NCBI GenBank assembly: GCA_002363865.1
Contig: DEWY01000015.1
Span: 124,001-188,000 of the forward strand
Source of the DNA: Caulobacteraceae bacterium UBA3198
Lineage (GTDB): Bacteria > Pseudomonadota > Alphaproteobacteria > Caulobacterales > Caulobacteraceae
Reading direction: 5' to 3'
Length of the DNA stretch: 64,000 nucleotides
The position numbers and the translations under genes were made by a program. Under the pieces are notes generated by a model. It was not told the origin of the DNA. It saw only the letters and a program-made list of their open reading frames with translations, and ran no database searches. Shown here one piece after another: positions 25,007 to 34,162 of this stretch; positions within the stretch are counted from its first letter, which is position 1; each line of letters starts with the position of its first letter.

Positions 25007-27514
25007 ATGAAGTCTCTGACCCGTCAGTTTTTGGTAAGTATCGCCCTTACTACTCTATCTCTGACTGTATTGGCTGCAGCCATTGCGGCGCTGATTTTTC
25101 AGAGCGAGCTGGCGCAGCGGCAAGTCGCCTTCCTTGGGGATTATGTCCGGGAGCGCAGTCTCAACCTGGATAGACGTTTCGCCGCCCTGACAACCCTGCA
25201 GCTTGCTGCAGCCAAGGAGTTGGAGCGCCGCGCCCTGGCGCTGGAGCCTCGGGAGGCCGAGCGCCTGGCCGATCAGTACTTTCCTCTACGGCCCGACGGC
25301 ACCCGGCGCAGCCGACCTGAGTATTATGACGGCGTCCGGCGGCCGGATGGCGGCTTTGTCTATGGCATGGGCGCCTTCATCGCGCAGGCCGAGGCCACGC
25401 CGCCCGAGGAACTGGCGGCCCTGGCCGCCAGCTTCAGCGTCGTGTCTGATCTAGGGCAGGCGGCTGGCGCGGACTTGGACAACCTCTATTTCTTCACTCC
25501 GGCCACCCGTCTGGTCATGTTCGGTCCAAAGCGACCCGACCGCCTGATGTTCTATCGGGAGCAGGCGCCCGCCGATCTTGATGTGAGCGGCGAGGAGATG
25601 ACGCTCATCTCGCTGCCGGCCAACAATCCCAATGGTGAAACCCGGTGCACCAGCCTGCAGCGTCTGGTGCAGGAGGCTGACCTCCAGTTGCGGCTGGGGT
25701 CCGCCTGCCTGACTCCGGCCTATATCGACGGCCGCTTTGTCGGCGCCTTCGGCTCATCCATCGAGCTGTCGGGCCTGTTTCTGAGCGCTGTCCGCGAAAC
25801 CCTGCCGGGGGCCACGGCCATGATCATGACCCGGGACGGCGAGATCATCGCCGACGAGGCCTTTGGTCTTGGCAACACCACCTCGGAAAGCCAGGTGAAG
25901 GCCCTGGAGGAACAGACGGGGACGGGGGCGATCGCCGAGGCGATTCGAACCCACCCTGAGCGATTCGGCGTGCTGGATAGTCCCGATGGAACCTCGATCA
26001 TCGCCTTCGGCCGTCTGAATATGGCCGACTGGAATCTCCTGCTGGTCTATCCGAAGCGGGCTCTGATGATCAGTGCTGCCCGCTCGGCCTCTTGGGTGCT
26101 GCTGTTGGGCGGGATCGCCGCGGTGCTGCAGGCCCTGCTGATGATCTACCTGGCGCACCGCCACATCACGGGACCTGTGCGGCGACTGGCGGATTCCTGC
26201 GATCCAGACCTCGCGCCGCCGACCCTGTCGCGTCTGGCGGCCGATGAGGCCCGCCAGGACGAGATCGGCCTTTTGGCGCGGGCGCTGGCCCGTGAGCGCG
26301 CCAAGGCCGAGAGCGCCCGGGCCAGTCTTGAGGATCGGGTCCGCGAGCGCACCGCTGAACTCGAACAGGCCAATGCGGAGAAGTCTCGCTTCCTGGCCAA
26401 TATGAGCCATGAACTGCGCACGCCGCTCAATGGGGTGATCGCCATTTCCCAGGCCCTGAAGGCGCGGCAGGTCGACCCCAAGGATCAGGAACTAGCCGAG
26501 TTGATCGTGTCATCCGGCCGCCTGTTGGAGCAGGTGCTCACCGACATCCTCGATTTCTCCAGCATCGAGGCCGGTCGAATCCATCTGGCCCGTGAAGCCT
26601 TCGAGATCGAACCGCTGGTCGCGCGTATCGCTGAACTTCACAGGGCTGCGGCTGCAGAAAAGGGACTCAAGCTGGAGTGGACCGTGGAACCGGATGTCCA
26701 GGGCGCCTATCTCGGCGATCCGGTGCGGCTCACCCAGGTCCTCTCCAATCTGTTCAGCAATGCGGTGAAATTCACGCCCTCGGGTAGGGTCAGCCTGACA
26801 GTCAGCCGGCGCGGGCGGGCGCTGGAGTTTGCGGTCCGAGACACCGGTATCGGCTTTGATGAAGTGGTCCGGGCGCGGTTGTTCCGGCGGTTTGAACAGG
26901 CCGACGACTCCATCCGTCGCCGCTTCGGCGGCACCGGCCTGGGTCTCGCCATCAGCCGTTCCCTTGTGGAGCTGATGGGTGGGGAGATCACGGTCTCCTC
27001 CAAACCCGGAGAGGGATCTGAATTCTGCGTCCTCCTGGAGCTTCCCCGTGCTGAGCCGTCCAGCGAGATGGATGAGCCTGCGGCGGGGGAGACCGACGCC
27101 GCGCCGCTTGGCGCCCTCCGAATCCTGCTCGCCGAGGATCACCCGACCAACCAGAAGGTGGTGCAGTTGATCCTGGGTGCGGTCGACCTCACGCCAGTTG
27201 TTGTCGGAGACGGGCAGGCTGCCCTGGACGCCATGGCGGCGGAGCCGTTCGACGTGGTGCTGATGGACATGCAGATGCCCGTTCTGGACGGGCTGAGCGC
27301 CACCGCCGAAATTCGTCGACGCGAGGCCGCTCTCGGAAGGCCCCGAACGCCGGTGATCATGCTGACCGCCAACGCCCTGGAAGAACACGTCCAGGCGGGG
27401 CAGGCCGCCGGTGGGGATTGGCATTTGTCCAAGCCCATTCGTGCGGAGGATCTGTTGGGGGCCATCGCCGCGGTGACGGCGCCGCCAGACGATCCACAGA
27501 AAGCTCGGGCCTAG
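25007..27514 (+). CDS. Membrane hybrid histidine kinase
   Basis: The 835-residue protein has a TM segment (about residues 9-31), a large periplasmic sensor of about 330 residues (probably dCache-like), a second TM (about 361-385), a coiled region, HisKA with His468 in SHELRTPLNG, an HATPase_c domain (NLFSNAVKF, DTGIGF, GGTGLGLAIS) and a C-terminal receiver with Asp754 (VVLMDMQMPVLDG). It should autophosphorylate and pass phosphate to its own receiver and then to a separate phosphotransferase. No cognate regulator is adjacent. ATG 25007 is preferred over a TTG two codons upstream. The signal is unknown. Confidence 0.92.
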   Translation: MKSLTRQFLVSIALTTLSLTVLAAAIAALIFQSELAQRQVAFLGDYVRERSLNLDRRFAALTTLQLAAAKELERRALALEPREAERLADQYFPLRPDGTRRSRPEYYDGVRRPDGGFVYGMGAFIAQAEATPPEELAALAASFSVVSDLGQAAGADLDNLYFFTPATRLVMFGPKRPDRLMFYREQAPADLDVSGEEMTLISLPANNPNGETRCTSLQRLVQEADLQLRLGSACLTPAYIDGRFVGAFGSSIELSGLFLSAVRETLPGATAMIMTRDGEIIADEAFGLGNTTSESQVKALEEQTGTGAIAEAIRTHPERFGVLDSPDGTSIIAFGRLNMADWNLLLVYPKRALMISAARSASWVLLLGGIAAVLQALLMIYLAHRHITGPVRRLADSCDPDLAPPTLSRLAADEARQDEIGLLARALARERAKAESARASLEDRVRERTAELEQANAEKSRFLANMSHELRTPLNGVIAISQALKARQVDPKDQELAELIVSSGRLLEQVLTDILDFSSIEAGRIHLAREAFEIEPLVARIAELHRAAAAEKGLKLEWTVEPDVQGAYLGDPVRLTQVLSNLFSNAVKFTPSGRVSLTVSRRGRALEFAVRDTGIGFDEVVRARLFRRFEQADDSIRRRFGGTGLGLAISRSLVELMGGEITVSSKPGEGSEFCVLLELPRAEPSSEMDEPAAGETDAAPLGALRILLAEDHPTNQKVVQLILGAVDLTPVVVGDGQAALDAMAAEPFDVVLMDMQMPVLDGLSATAEIRRREAALGRPRTPVIMLTANALEEHVQAGQAAGGDWHLSKPIRAEDLLGAIAAVTAPPDDPQKARA

Positions 27515-27568
27515 GCGCACAGGGCTGGAGCTTAACGGGACGCACGGGCATTATGCCGATGGCCTCCT

Positions 27569-30500
27569 GTGACCCAAACCAGCTCATCAGACACCCGTGC
27601 GGGCTCTCCCGTTCCCGATCCGGCGCCGCGCGGCAGCCGGCGTCGTCGACGCGTGGGGTGGGCATTGGGGGTGATTATCCTCGCCCTCCTGGCGACGCTG
27701 GCGGCGACCTATCTCGCCCGGCGAGCCCTGGCTCGGGAAGCCCTCGTGGCCTGGCTGGACGCCAGAGGCGTCGAAGCTGAAGCGAACTTCGAGGCCATAG
27801 GACCCCGCGGGTTGGTGGGGGAGCTACGGATAGGCCCAGAGGCCGCGCCCATCCTGACTGCGGAGCGGGCTGCGGTCGGCTATCACATCACCGGCCCCTG
27901 GGCGGGTCGACCTTTTGGGGTCGAACTGGAACAGGTGGAGCTGTTCGCCCCCACAATATTCGTCCGCCTGACGCCCGAGGGGCCCAGCCTGGGCGCCCTG
28001 GACTCTCTGGTCGAGGAGTTTCGACGCCGCCCGGCCCGGCCCGGTGCGAGCTCGCCGGATATCATCGTTCATGACGGCCTTCTCCGTCTGGAGCATGCCG
28101 GCGGACGGGCCAGAATCCATGCCGACGCTCGGATGATCGAGGGGGTGCTTGTCTCGCTGTCGGGCCGGCTGGAGCCCACGCGCCTCACCCTTGACGGCCT
28201 CTCACTTGATCTCGAGGAGGCGAGGCTAGGGCTTGTGACCCGTGACGGACGCGCCAGCGCCAGCCTTGCTGGCGGCCTGAAATCCGGTCGCATTGGAGAT
28301 ATCTCTGTGGGGCGAGGCGCCCTATCCCTCGCGTTGAACGGGCCCTACCCGGATGGGCGAAGGCCCCTGGGCGAAGGGCCGATCACTGCGGTCGCAAACT
28401 TGACGGCTAGCCGCCTGCGCCGGGACAGCGTTGAGGCCGAGGCTGTCAACGTCTCCGGGAGCTTCCGTGGGCATGCCAGCGGCGGCCTGGCGGCTCTCGC
28501 GGTCCGGGGGGAGGGGACGCTGCGCGCTGATGTGAAGCAGGGTCGCTCGGGGGACCTTCATGTGGGCGCCCTGTCCGCCACTGCTCAATCACAGGATATC
28601 ACCTGGCGTCGCGGCGACGGCGTCTCCGGCGACCTGCGCCTAAGCCTGATCGGACAGCGGGTGACGACGGGCGCCCTGGCCCTTACGCGCCTCGCCGCGG
28701 ATCTTACAGGGCAAATGGCCCGTGAAAACGGAACCCTGACGGCGACATTGGATGGTCCGGTGAGCCTCTCCGGCGGCTGGTCAGGCCTGGGGCCCGTGAG
28801 GGCCGATGATGTTGAGACCCTCGCAGCCATCAAGCGTGCGGCCCAGGCCTTCAGTGTGAGCGCGCCCGCCCTGCGGCTGGCCCATGGACAGGGTGGCCTC
28901 CGCGTCGGTTTGGCGGCTCCGGCGGTCCTGAGGTCCGTCAGCGGCGGACGGCTGACCCTCGCCCCACGGGCGGCGAAGGCGGTCTATGCCGACGGTGGCG
29001 GCGCCTTCGATCTACGGGTCGAGTATGGCGGCCTGCCAACCGTGGATGCGCAAATTCCTGACTATCAGCTGGCGCCGGGCGCCGTGAGGGCGCGGACCAG
29101 CCTGTCTGTCGAAACCGATTTCGGGCCGATGGAGGGAGTCGCTGCGGCGGTTGGGGGCGACCTGACGATTGGGGGGGGCGGGTTAAGCCTGCGCGCCGAC
29201 GCCTGTGCGCCCATTCGGATGGATCGCTTCGAAGCTGGCGACACCAGTGTCGAGGATATTCGGCTTGCGCTGTGTCCGGGGGCATCCCCCCTGATCGTGG
29301 TCAAGGACGGCCAGTGGCGGATCAGCGGCCGCGCCAACAGCATCTCCGCCCAGGCCCCCTTCCTGCAGGCCGGCTTGCAAGACGGCGTGGCCGACCTTGT
29401 GTTCGGCGCACAGCCGTCGGGGCTCTACGCCGATGTCTCGGTCATGGACGGGCGGCTGGTCGACATGGCTGACAGCCCAAGGTCCAATCCGCTGGAGGTC
29501 GCCGGCGACGTCAATCTTGCCGACGAAACCTGGCGCGGAGAGTTGGCCTTGGCCTCGGACGGGCGATCGGTGGCCGGTGTCGAGCTTGCCCATGATGCGG
29601 CGACAGGGGTCGGCGCCGTCGACGTGGACACCGGCAAACTGGTCTTCGCAGAGGACGGCCTGCAGCCCATCGACCTGTCGCCACTGGCGGCGGCGATCGG
29701 GTCGCCGGCCACGGGAAGCGCGCAGTTCACCGGCGGATTCCAATGGGGCCCAGAGGGTGGTCGCAGCGGGGGCGAGCTCACGGTGTTCGAGCTGGATTTC
29801 GCCAGTCCCGCAGGCGCCGTGCGTGGCTTGTCGGGGGACCTCCTCTTCACCAGCCTCGCCCCCCTGGAAACCGCGCCGGGTCAGGAACTGGCCGCCCAGC
29901 AACTCCAGCTGCTGGCGCCGTTAGCGACGCCACGGGTGACTTTCCAGCTTCTCGGCCAGAGTCTGGAAATCGCGGGCGGGGCCGTGAAGGTGGGCGGCGG
30001 GACGGTGAGCATCGAACCGATGAGCGTCCCGTTCGACGGTTCCCAGGCCTGGCGTGGCGAACTGGTGGTGGAAGGGGTGCAACTGGCTGACATCGTCGAG
30101 GCCACGCCGTTCGCTGACCACGTGTCATTGTCCGCCCGGGTCAGCGGCCGGCTGCCCTTTATCGTCGGGCCTGATGGATTCCGGCTGGTCCAGGGGCGGC
30201 TGGCGGCCATCGAGCCTGGTCGCCTGTCCATCCGGCGCGCCGCCCTGACCGATGTCAGTGCGACGGGCGGCGACGCCACCGCCGCCGTCGAAGGCTTGGG
30301 GGAGGCCGCGGCCGTCGCGCCGGCGGAGGAGACCAACACCGCTGTTGAGTTCGCCTACCAGGCGATGGAGCACCTGGCCTTCGACCTGCTCGACGCCGAG
30401 GTCAACAGCCTGCCGGGCGGCCGCCTCGGGGTCCTGTTCCGGGTGCGGGGTGAACACAGTCCGCCTCAGCGGCAGGAAATTCGCCTCACCCTCGGTGAGC

Positions 30501-30664
30501 TGATCCGGCGCGACTTCCTCAACCGCGAATTGCCACTGCCCTCGGGCACCAAGGTGGATTTGACGCTGGACACATCTCTCAACCTGGATCAGCTCTTGGC
30601 GGACTACGCCCAGGCGCAGGCCGCCCGCGGTTCAGGCGAGGTTCAGACCCCTGAGCCAGAATAG
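27569..30664 (+). CDS. ydbH: YdbH-like AsmA-superfamily intermembrane lipid transport protein
   Basis: This 1031-residue protein has one N-terminal membrane anchor (about residues 28-48, after a basic RRRRRV stretch) and a long periplasmic beta-rich body, ending in a conserved segment with VNSLPGGRLGVLFRVRGEH and a C-terminal IRRDFLNRELPLPSGTKVDLTLDT. This matches YdbH, one of the three AsmA-like proteins (with TamB and YhdP) that move phospholipid to the outer membrane in E. coli. The GTG at 27569 is the only sensible start; no Met occurs until about residue 190. The ynbE and ydbL genes follow in order. Confidence 0.85.
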   Translation: MTQTSSSDTRAGSPVPDPAPRGSRRRRRVGWALGVIILALLATLAATYLARRALAREALVAWLDARGVEAEANFEAIGPRGLVGELRIGPEAAPILTAERAAVGYHITGPWAGRPFGVELEQVELFAPTIFVRLTPEGPSLGALDSLVEEFRRRPARPGASSPDIIVHDGLLRLEHAGGRARIHADARMIEGVLVSLSGRLEPTRLTLDGLSLDLEEARLGLVTRDGRASASLAGGLKSGRIGDISVGRGALSLALNGPYPDGRRPLGEGPITAVANLTASRLRRDSVEAEAVNVSGSFRGHASGGLAALAVRGEGTLRADVKQGRSGDLHVGALSATAQSQDITWRRGDGVSGDLRLSLIGQRVTTGALALTRLAADLTGQMARENGTLTATLDGPVSLSGGWSGLGPVRADDVETLAAIKRAAQAFSVSAPALRLAHGQGGLRVGLAAPAVLRSVSGGRLTLAPRAAKAVYADGGGAFDLRVEYGGLPTVDAQIPDYQLAPGAVRARTSLSVETDFGPMEGVAAAVGGDLTIGGGGLSLRADACAPIRMDRFEAGDTSVEDIRLALCPGASPLIVVKDGQWRISGRANSISAQAPFLQAGLQDGVADLVFGAQPSGLYADVSVMDGRLVDMADSPRSNPLEVAGDVNLADETWRGELALASDGRSVAGVELAHDAATGVGAVDVDTGKLVFAEDGLQPIDLSPLAAAIGSPATGSAQFTGGFQWGPEGGRSGGELTVFELDFASPAGAVRGLSGDLLFTSLAPLETAPGQELAAQQLQLLAPLATPRVTFQLLGQSLEIAGGAVKVGGGTVSIEPMSVPFDGSQAWRGELVVEGVQLADIVEATPFADHVSLSARVSGRLPFIVGPDGFRLVQGRLAAIEPGRLSIRRAALTDVSATGGDATAAVEGLGEAAAVAPAEETNTAVEFAYQAMEHLAFDLLDAEVNSLPGGRLGVLFRVRGEHSPPQRQEIRLTLGELIRRDFLNRELPLPSGTKVDLTLDTSLNLDQLLADYAQAQAARGSGEVQTPEPE

Positions 30665-30697
30665 ACCCAGAGAAACACCGACCGAGGAGCCGCCATC

Positions 30698-30895
30698 TTG
30701 ATAACTCCAAAGCGACAGATCACAGGTGCGCTCCTCGGGGCCGCCGTCCTGACCGCGGGACTTGGCGCCTGCGCCCCCACCGTTCGCGTCCAGGTCGACC
30801 CGATCACCATCTATGCAAAGCTGGACGCCGACGTGCGCGTGCGCCTGGACGAGGACGTCAAGGCGCTGATCCAGCAGAATCCGAACCTGTTCTAG
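30698..30895 (+). CDS. ynbE: YnbE-like lipoprotein, partner of YdbH
   Basis: The 65-residue lipoprotein has signal and lipobox LGAC (Cys about residue 25), then VRVQVDPITIYAKLD and a C-terminal VKALIQQNPNLF. This corresponds to the PITI..N and ..DVEELL...LF pattern of E. coli YnbE. YnbE is an outer-membrane lipoprotein that completes the YdbH bridge. It starts at TTG 30698, with GAGGAG about 9 bases upstream. It lies 33 bases after ydbH and 10 before ydbL. Confidence 0.88.
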   Translation: MITPKRQITGALLGAAVLTAGLGACAPTVRVQVDPITIYAKLDADVRVRLDEDVKALIQQNPNLF

Positions 30896-30905
30896 GGGAA
30901 TGCTC

Positions 30906-31286
30906 ATGACCCGAATCAAGTACCTGGCCCTCGCCGCAGCCATCCTCGGCGCGGCCGGAGTCGCCACCGTCGGCCTCACCGCCGGGGCCGCCATGGCCCA
31001 GACCGCCCAGGCCAAGGCCCTTGTGGACGCCGCCAAGGCTCAGGGCATTGTCGGCGAGCAGAATGACGGTCTGCTCGGCTTTGTCGTGGCCAGCTCCGAC
31101 CCGGCCCTGGAGGCGGCGGTCAACGAGATCAACGCGGGGCGCTCGCAGCTCTACCGGCAGGCCGCCGCCCGGAACAATGTGACGGTCGCGGCCGCCGGCG
31201 CCGCGGCGTTCACCGAGGTAGTCAGCACCCGCCTGCGGCCGGGCGAGTACTATCAGTCCTCCACCGGAGCCTGGGTCCAGAAGTAG
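30906..31286 (+). CDS. ydbL: YdbL family periplasmic protein (DUF1318)
   Basis: The 126-residue protein has a cleavable signal peptide ending AMA|Q (about residue 32) and the YdbL core: AKAQGIVGEQNDGLLGFV, INAGRSQLYRQAAARNNV and LRPGEYYQSSTGAWVQK. YdbL is the periplasmic modulator of the YdbH-YnbE pair. The ATG at 30906 has GGGGA six bases upstream and is preferred over an ATG at 30900. Its gene order with ydbH and ynbE is the same as in enterobacteria. Confidence 0.9.
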   Translation: MTRIKYLALAAAILGAAGVATVGLTAGAAMAQTAQAKALVDAAKAQGIVGEQNDGLLGFVVASSDPALEAAVNEINAGRSQLYRQAAARNNVTVAAAGAAAFTEVVSTRLRPGEYYQSSTGAWVQK

Positions 31287-31302
31287 GTCACGGCTCACCT
31301 CC

Positions 31303-32676
31303 ATGACGATTGAGTCCACCCGCGTCCGCACGCTCAAGGATGCGCCGGAGCATGCTGAGGGGCGGTACGTCCTTTACTGGATGCAGTCGTCCCAAAGGGC
31401 GGAGTTCAACCCCGCCCTGGAGTACGCCCTGGAGCTGGCCAACCAGCGAGACCTGCCGCTGTGGGTGGCGTTCGGCCTGACCGATGACTACCCCGAGGCC
31501 AATGCTCGCCACTACGCCTTCATGCTTGAGGGGCTGGCGGAGGTGCGGCGGCGTCTTGAGGCCCGGGGGATCGGCTTTGTCCTTCGTCACGGCGCGCCGG
31601 ACGCCGTGGCGTTGGAGCTCTCCCGGCAGGCTGCTCTGGTGGTCTGCGATGCGGGTTATCTCAAGGTCCAGCGGCTCTGGCGCCGACGATTGGCCGAGGT
31701 CCTGGATCGCCGGCTGATCCGCGTGGAGGGCGATGTGGTCGCCCCCATCGCCCAGGTCTCGACCAAGCACGAGTACGCTGCCCGCACCATTCGACCCCGC
31801 ATCCAGAGGATCATGGACGACTACATCGTCCCCCTCCGGACACGGCCCGTGGCCCGTCGGGCCGAGCTGGACCTAGGCTCTGACTTCGACTTGGACAACG
31901 TCCCCGCCATCGTGAGCGGCCTTCGTCTCGATCAGGCCTGCGCGCCCGTCAAGCGGTTCAGGGGCGGGGAGGGGGAGGCCCGCGACCGGCTCTCCCGGTT
32001 CATCGACCAGGGCCTGGCGGATTACGGCGCCGGACGGGGCAAGCCAGAGGCCGAGGTCGTCTCCTATCTCAGCCCCTATCTGCACTTTGGCCAGATCTCG
32101 CCTGTCGAGATCGCCCTGGCCGTGCGCGGGTCGGGACGGGGCGCGCCGGACTCCCGCGCGACCTACCTTGAGGAACTCATCGTCCGTCGCGAACTGTCGA
32201 TCAATCACGTTTGGCATTCGCCCGACTATGACCGCTACGAGGCGCTGCCCGACTGGGCCAGGGCGACCTTGGACGCCCACGCCGACGACCCTCGCCCCCA
32301 CATCTATACCCGCGAGCAGTTCGAACAGGCATGTACCCATGACCGCTACTGGAATGCGGCCATGACCGAGATGAAGTCCACGGGATACATGCACAATCGC
32401 CTGCGCATGTATTGGGGCAAGAAAATCCTCCAGTGGTCTGAAACTCCACAACAAGCCTTCGCGACCGTGCTGGAGTTGAACAACCGCTATCTGCTGGATG
32501 GGCGCGACGCCAATTCCTACACCAATGTGGGTTGGATCTTTGGCCTCCACGACCGACCCTGGCCGACCCAGCCGGTCTTTGGAACGGTGCGCTCCATGGG
32601 GCCGAACACCTTCAAGAGCTTCGACGCCGACGCCTATGTGGCGCAGGTCGATCGGCTCCGCGCCGCAGAGGCGTGA
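31303..32676 (+). CDS. phr: Class II CPD photolyase
   Basis: A 457-residue FAD-dependent photolyase that repairs cyclobutane pyrimidine dimers with blue light. The N-terminal alpha/beta domain starts YVLYWMQSSQRAEFNPALEYAL, the class II pattern. The C-terminal FAD domain contains SPYLHFGQISP, ELIVRRELSINH and the diagnostic STGYMHNRLRMYWGKKIL region, followed by LNNRYLLDGRDANSY. The length agrees with the family. It follows ydbL by 16 bases on the same strand, which may simply be crowding. Confidence 0.93.
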   Translation: MTIESTRVRTLKDAPEHAEGRYVLYWMQSSQRAEFNPALEYALELANQRDLPLWVAFGLTDDYPEANARHYAFMLEGLAEVRRRLEARGIGFVLRHGAPDAVALELSRQAALVVCDAGYLKVQRLWRRRLAEVLDRRLIRVEGDVVAPIAQVSTKHEYAARTIRPRIQRIMDDYIVPLRTRPVARRAELDLGSDFDLDNVPAIVSGLRLDQACAPVKRFRGGEGEARDRLSRFIDQGLADYGAGRGKPEAEVVSYLSPYLHFGQISPVEIALAVRGSGRGAPDSRATYLEELIVRRELSINHVWHSPDYDRYEALPDWARATLDAHADDPRPHIYTREQFEQACTHDRYWNAAMTEMKSTGYMHNRLRMYWGKKILQWSETPQQAFATVLELNNRYLLDGRDANSYTNVGWIFGLHDRPWPTQPVFGTVRSMGPNTFKSFDADAYVAQVDRLRAAEA

Positions 32677-32682
32677 GCCGAT

Positions 32683-33720
32683 TCAGGCTGTCTGCCGGAC
32701 AGCAGAGGCCGGGACCGGGTCAGGACGGGCGCTGAGCTGCAGGGAGGCGAGGTTCGCCGCGCGGATTTCGGCCCCGGCCTCGTCGTAGAAGAAGGGCAGG
32801 AAGCAGTATCTTCGGCCGGCCGTGACCGGCGTGGCCTCATGCAACAGCGAGCACGAGAAGATCACCGCCCCGCCGGTGGGCGGACGATAAGTCTTGGACC
32901 CGAACTCCGGGAAGCGCAGCTCCCCGCCCTCATGGGCCTCGGCGTTGAGGTTGATCGAGCAGGCGAAGCGCCGATGCGCCGTGCCCTTGGTGGTGTTGTC
33001 GCGATGAGGCTTGAAGTAGCCCCCGCCATCGGACTCGTAGCAGGCGACGATGTATCGCTCGATCCGACTGACCTGAAACTGGAACGCCTTGCGGATTTCT
33101 GGCAGCAGCCGCGTCTCCAGCCGCTTTCGAATCAAACCCAACAGGGCCTCGTCTTTGATCAGGGCGTCGCGTCGCCGTTTCATACCGTCCATGACAGGAA
33201 CGGTCTTGCCACCGATCTCTCGCATCACTCCGGAGGGCGCGCCTCCGTGGCGATCATAGTGGGCGATCAGTTGCCGGCACAGGTCAGGCTCGAACACCCG
33301 TGGGACGATCAGGACTGGGGCATGCAATGGCACGCCGGCGTGATCGTCTGGCGCCGGCAGGCGCGCGACGACCCGCAGCACATCGTCTGAGTGCTCCAGG
33401 CTCGCCACGGCGAAAATCCGCATGGACGGATCGATCACCGCCCAGTGGGGATTGTCGACGCCCTCGGCGCTGAGGGCGTGGTAAAGCCGGCTCACCGCGC
33501 CGCTGGAGTCGAGAAACCAGTAGAGCCCTGGCTCGTTGCGCGCCATCGCGATCGTCTCTGCGTCCCTGGCGACGGCAAAGACCGGTATGTTCTGCCGAGC
33601 GCGGTCAGCCGCGCTGTCGCGAACCTTCGCCATCACCGCGGATCGAAGCTCACGATCCTCAGGCAGGAACAGCAGCAATACGAAGTGGCCGCCAAGACTG
33701 CTGAACGCGAACTCCGGATT
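32683..33720 (-). pseudogene. 5'-truncated peroxiredoxin-like/2OG-Fe(II) oxygenase (prolyl 4-hydroxylase type)
   Basis: From a TTG at 33678 the frame encodes 331 residues: a thioredoxin-fold, AhpC/TSA-like domain without a peroxidatic Cys, then a P4Hc domain with iron ligands H225, D227 and H280 and the 2OG-binding Arg at about 290. Translating upstream of the TTG gives TNPEFAFSSLGGHFV, still clearly the beginning of the peroxiredoxin fold, up to about 33720. There similarity stops. No ATG or GTG lies between it and an in-frame stop at 33802-33804. The 5' end therefore appears lost, next to a kdpE tail on the other strand. A shortened protein could still be made from the TTG; there is no obvious ribosome site. 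Confidence 0.7.
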
Positions 33721-33825
33721 GGTCGGCAGTTGCGCCAGAAGCTTGAGGAAAACCCCTCCGCGCCTCGGGTCGTGCTCACAGAACCCGGGGTCGGCTACCG
33801 CCTAGCGACGGACGAGGACGTTTAG
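33721..33825 (+). pseudogene. 3' remnant of a KdpE-like response regulator
   Basis: The frame reads RQLRQKLEENPSAPRVVL followed by TEPGVGYRLATDEDV and a TAG. This is the end of the winged-helix DNA-binding domain of OmpR/KdpE regulators (compare RQKLE.DP..PR...TE.G.GYR). Nothing upstream on this strand resembles the rest of KdpE; instead the opposite strand codes for the oxygenase. So only about 34 codons of kdpE remain. Confidence 0.7.
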
Positions 33826-33835
33826 CGCCGTCTCG

Positions 33836-33857
33836 CGCCGGCCATGGCGGCGGTTTT
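33836..33857 (+). terminator. Possible terminator of the lost kdpE gene
   Basis: CGCCG (33836-33840) and CGGCG (33848-33852) form a 5-bp stem with a 7-base loop, followed by GTTTT. It sits 11 bases after the kdpE-tail stop codon. The stem is short, so this is tentative. Confidence 0.35.
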
Positions 33858-34065
33858 AACGAGACTTTCTAGACCGCTCCACCACGGGACGATGCCCCTC
33901 GGCGTCCAGGGCGCCCGACGGGGCGATCGTGTTGTTGGGGACGGGCGTCATGCCCTCGTCGGCGGTCTGTCCCGCAGGCGGGTGGCCGGGGCCGTCTGCG
34001 TCGCGTTTCATCTTCAGGGCCCGTTGGGCGGCATCCGATTGGACGGAGGTCTTGTCTTCAGGCAT
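33856..34065 (-). CDS. Small hydrophilic hypothetical protein
   Basis: The 69-residue frame begins MPEDKTSVQSDAAQRALKMK and continues with a Pro/Gly/Ala-rich, low-complexity tail ending VVERSRKSR. A good ribosome site (GAGGGA, about 9 bases upstream of the ATG) supports translation. It is probably disordered. No known domain is visible. It lies between the kdpE remnant and the arsR-like gene. Confidence 0.45.
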   Translation of the reverse strand: MPEDKTSVQSDAAQRALKMKRDADGPGHPPAGQTADEGMTPVPNNTIAPSGALDAEGHRPVVERSRKSR

Positions 34066-34162
34066 CGCACTGTTCCCTCTGTGGCTTCCATAGGAAGGCC
34101 TGAGGGGGCGCCTTAGTTTCACGAGTTATCGCTGGTATCCCGGGTTTGGCCCGACGTTCCCT

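Noticed and set aside
33391..33825. 144-codon plus-strand frame as a complete gene
   Set aside because: Only its last 34 codons resemble a protein (KdpE). The rest is antisense to the oxygenase gene.
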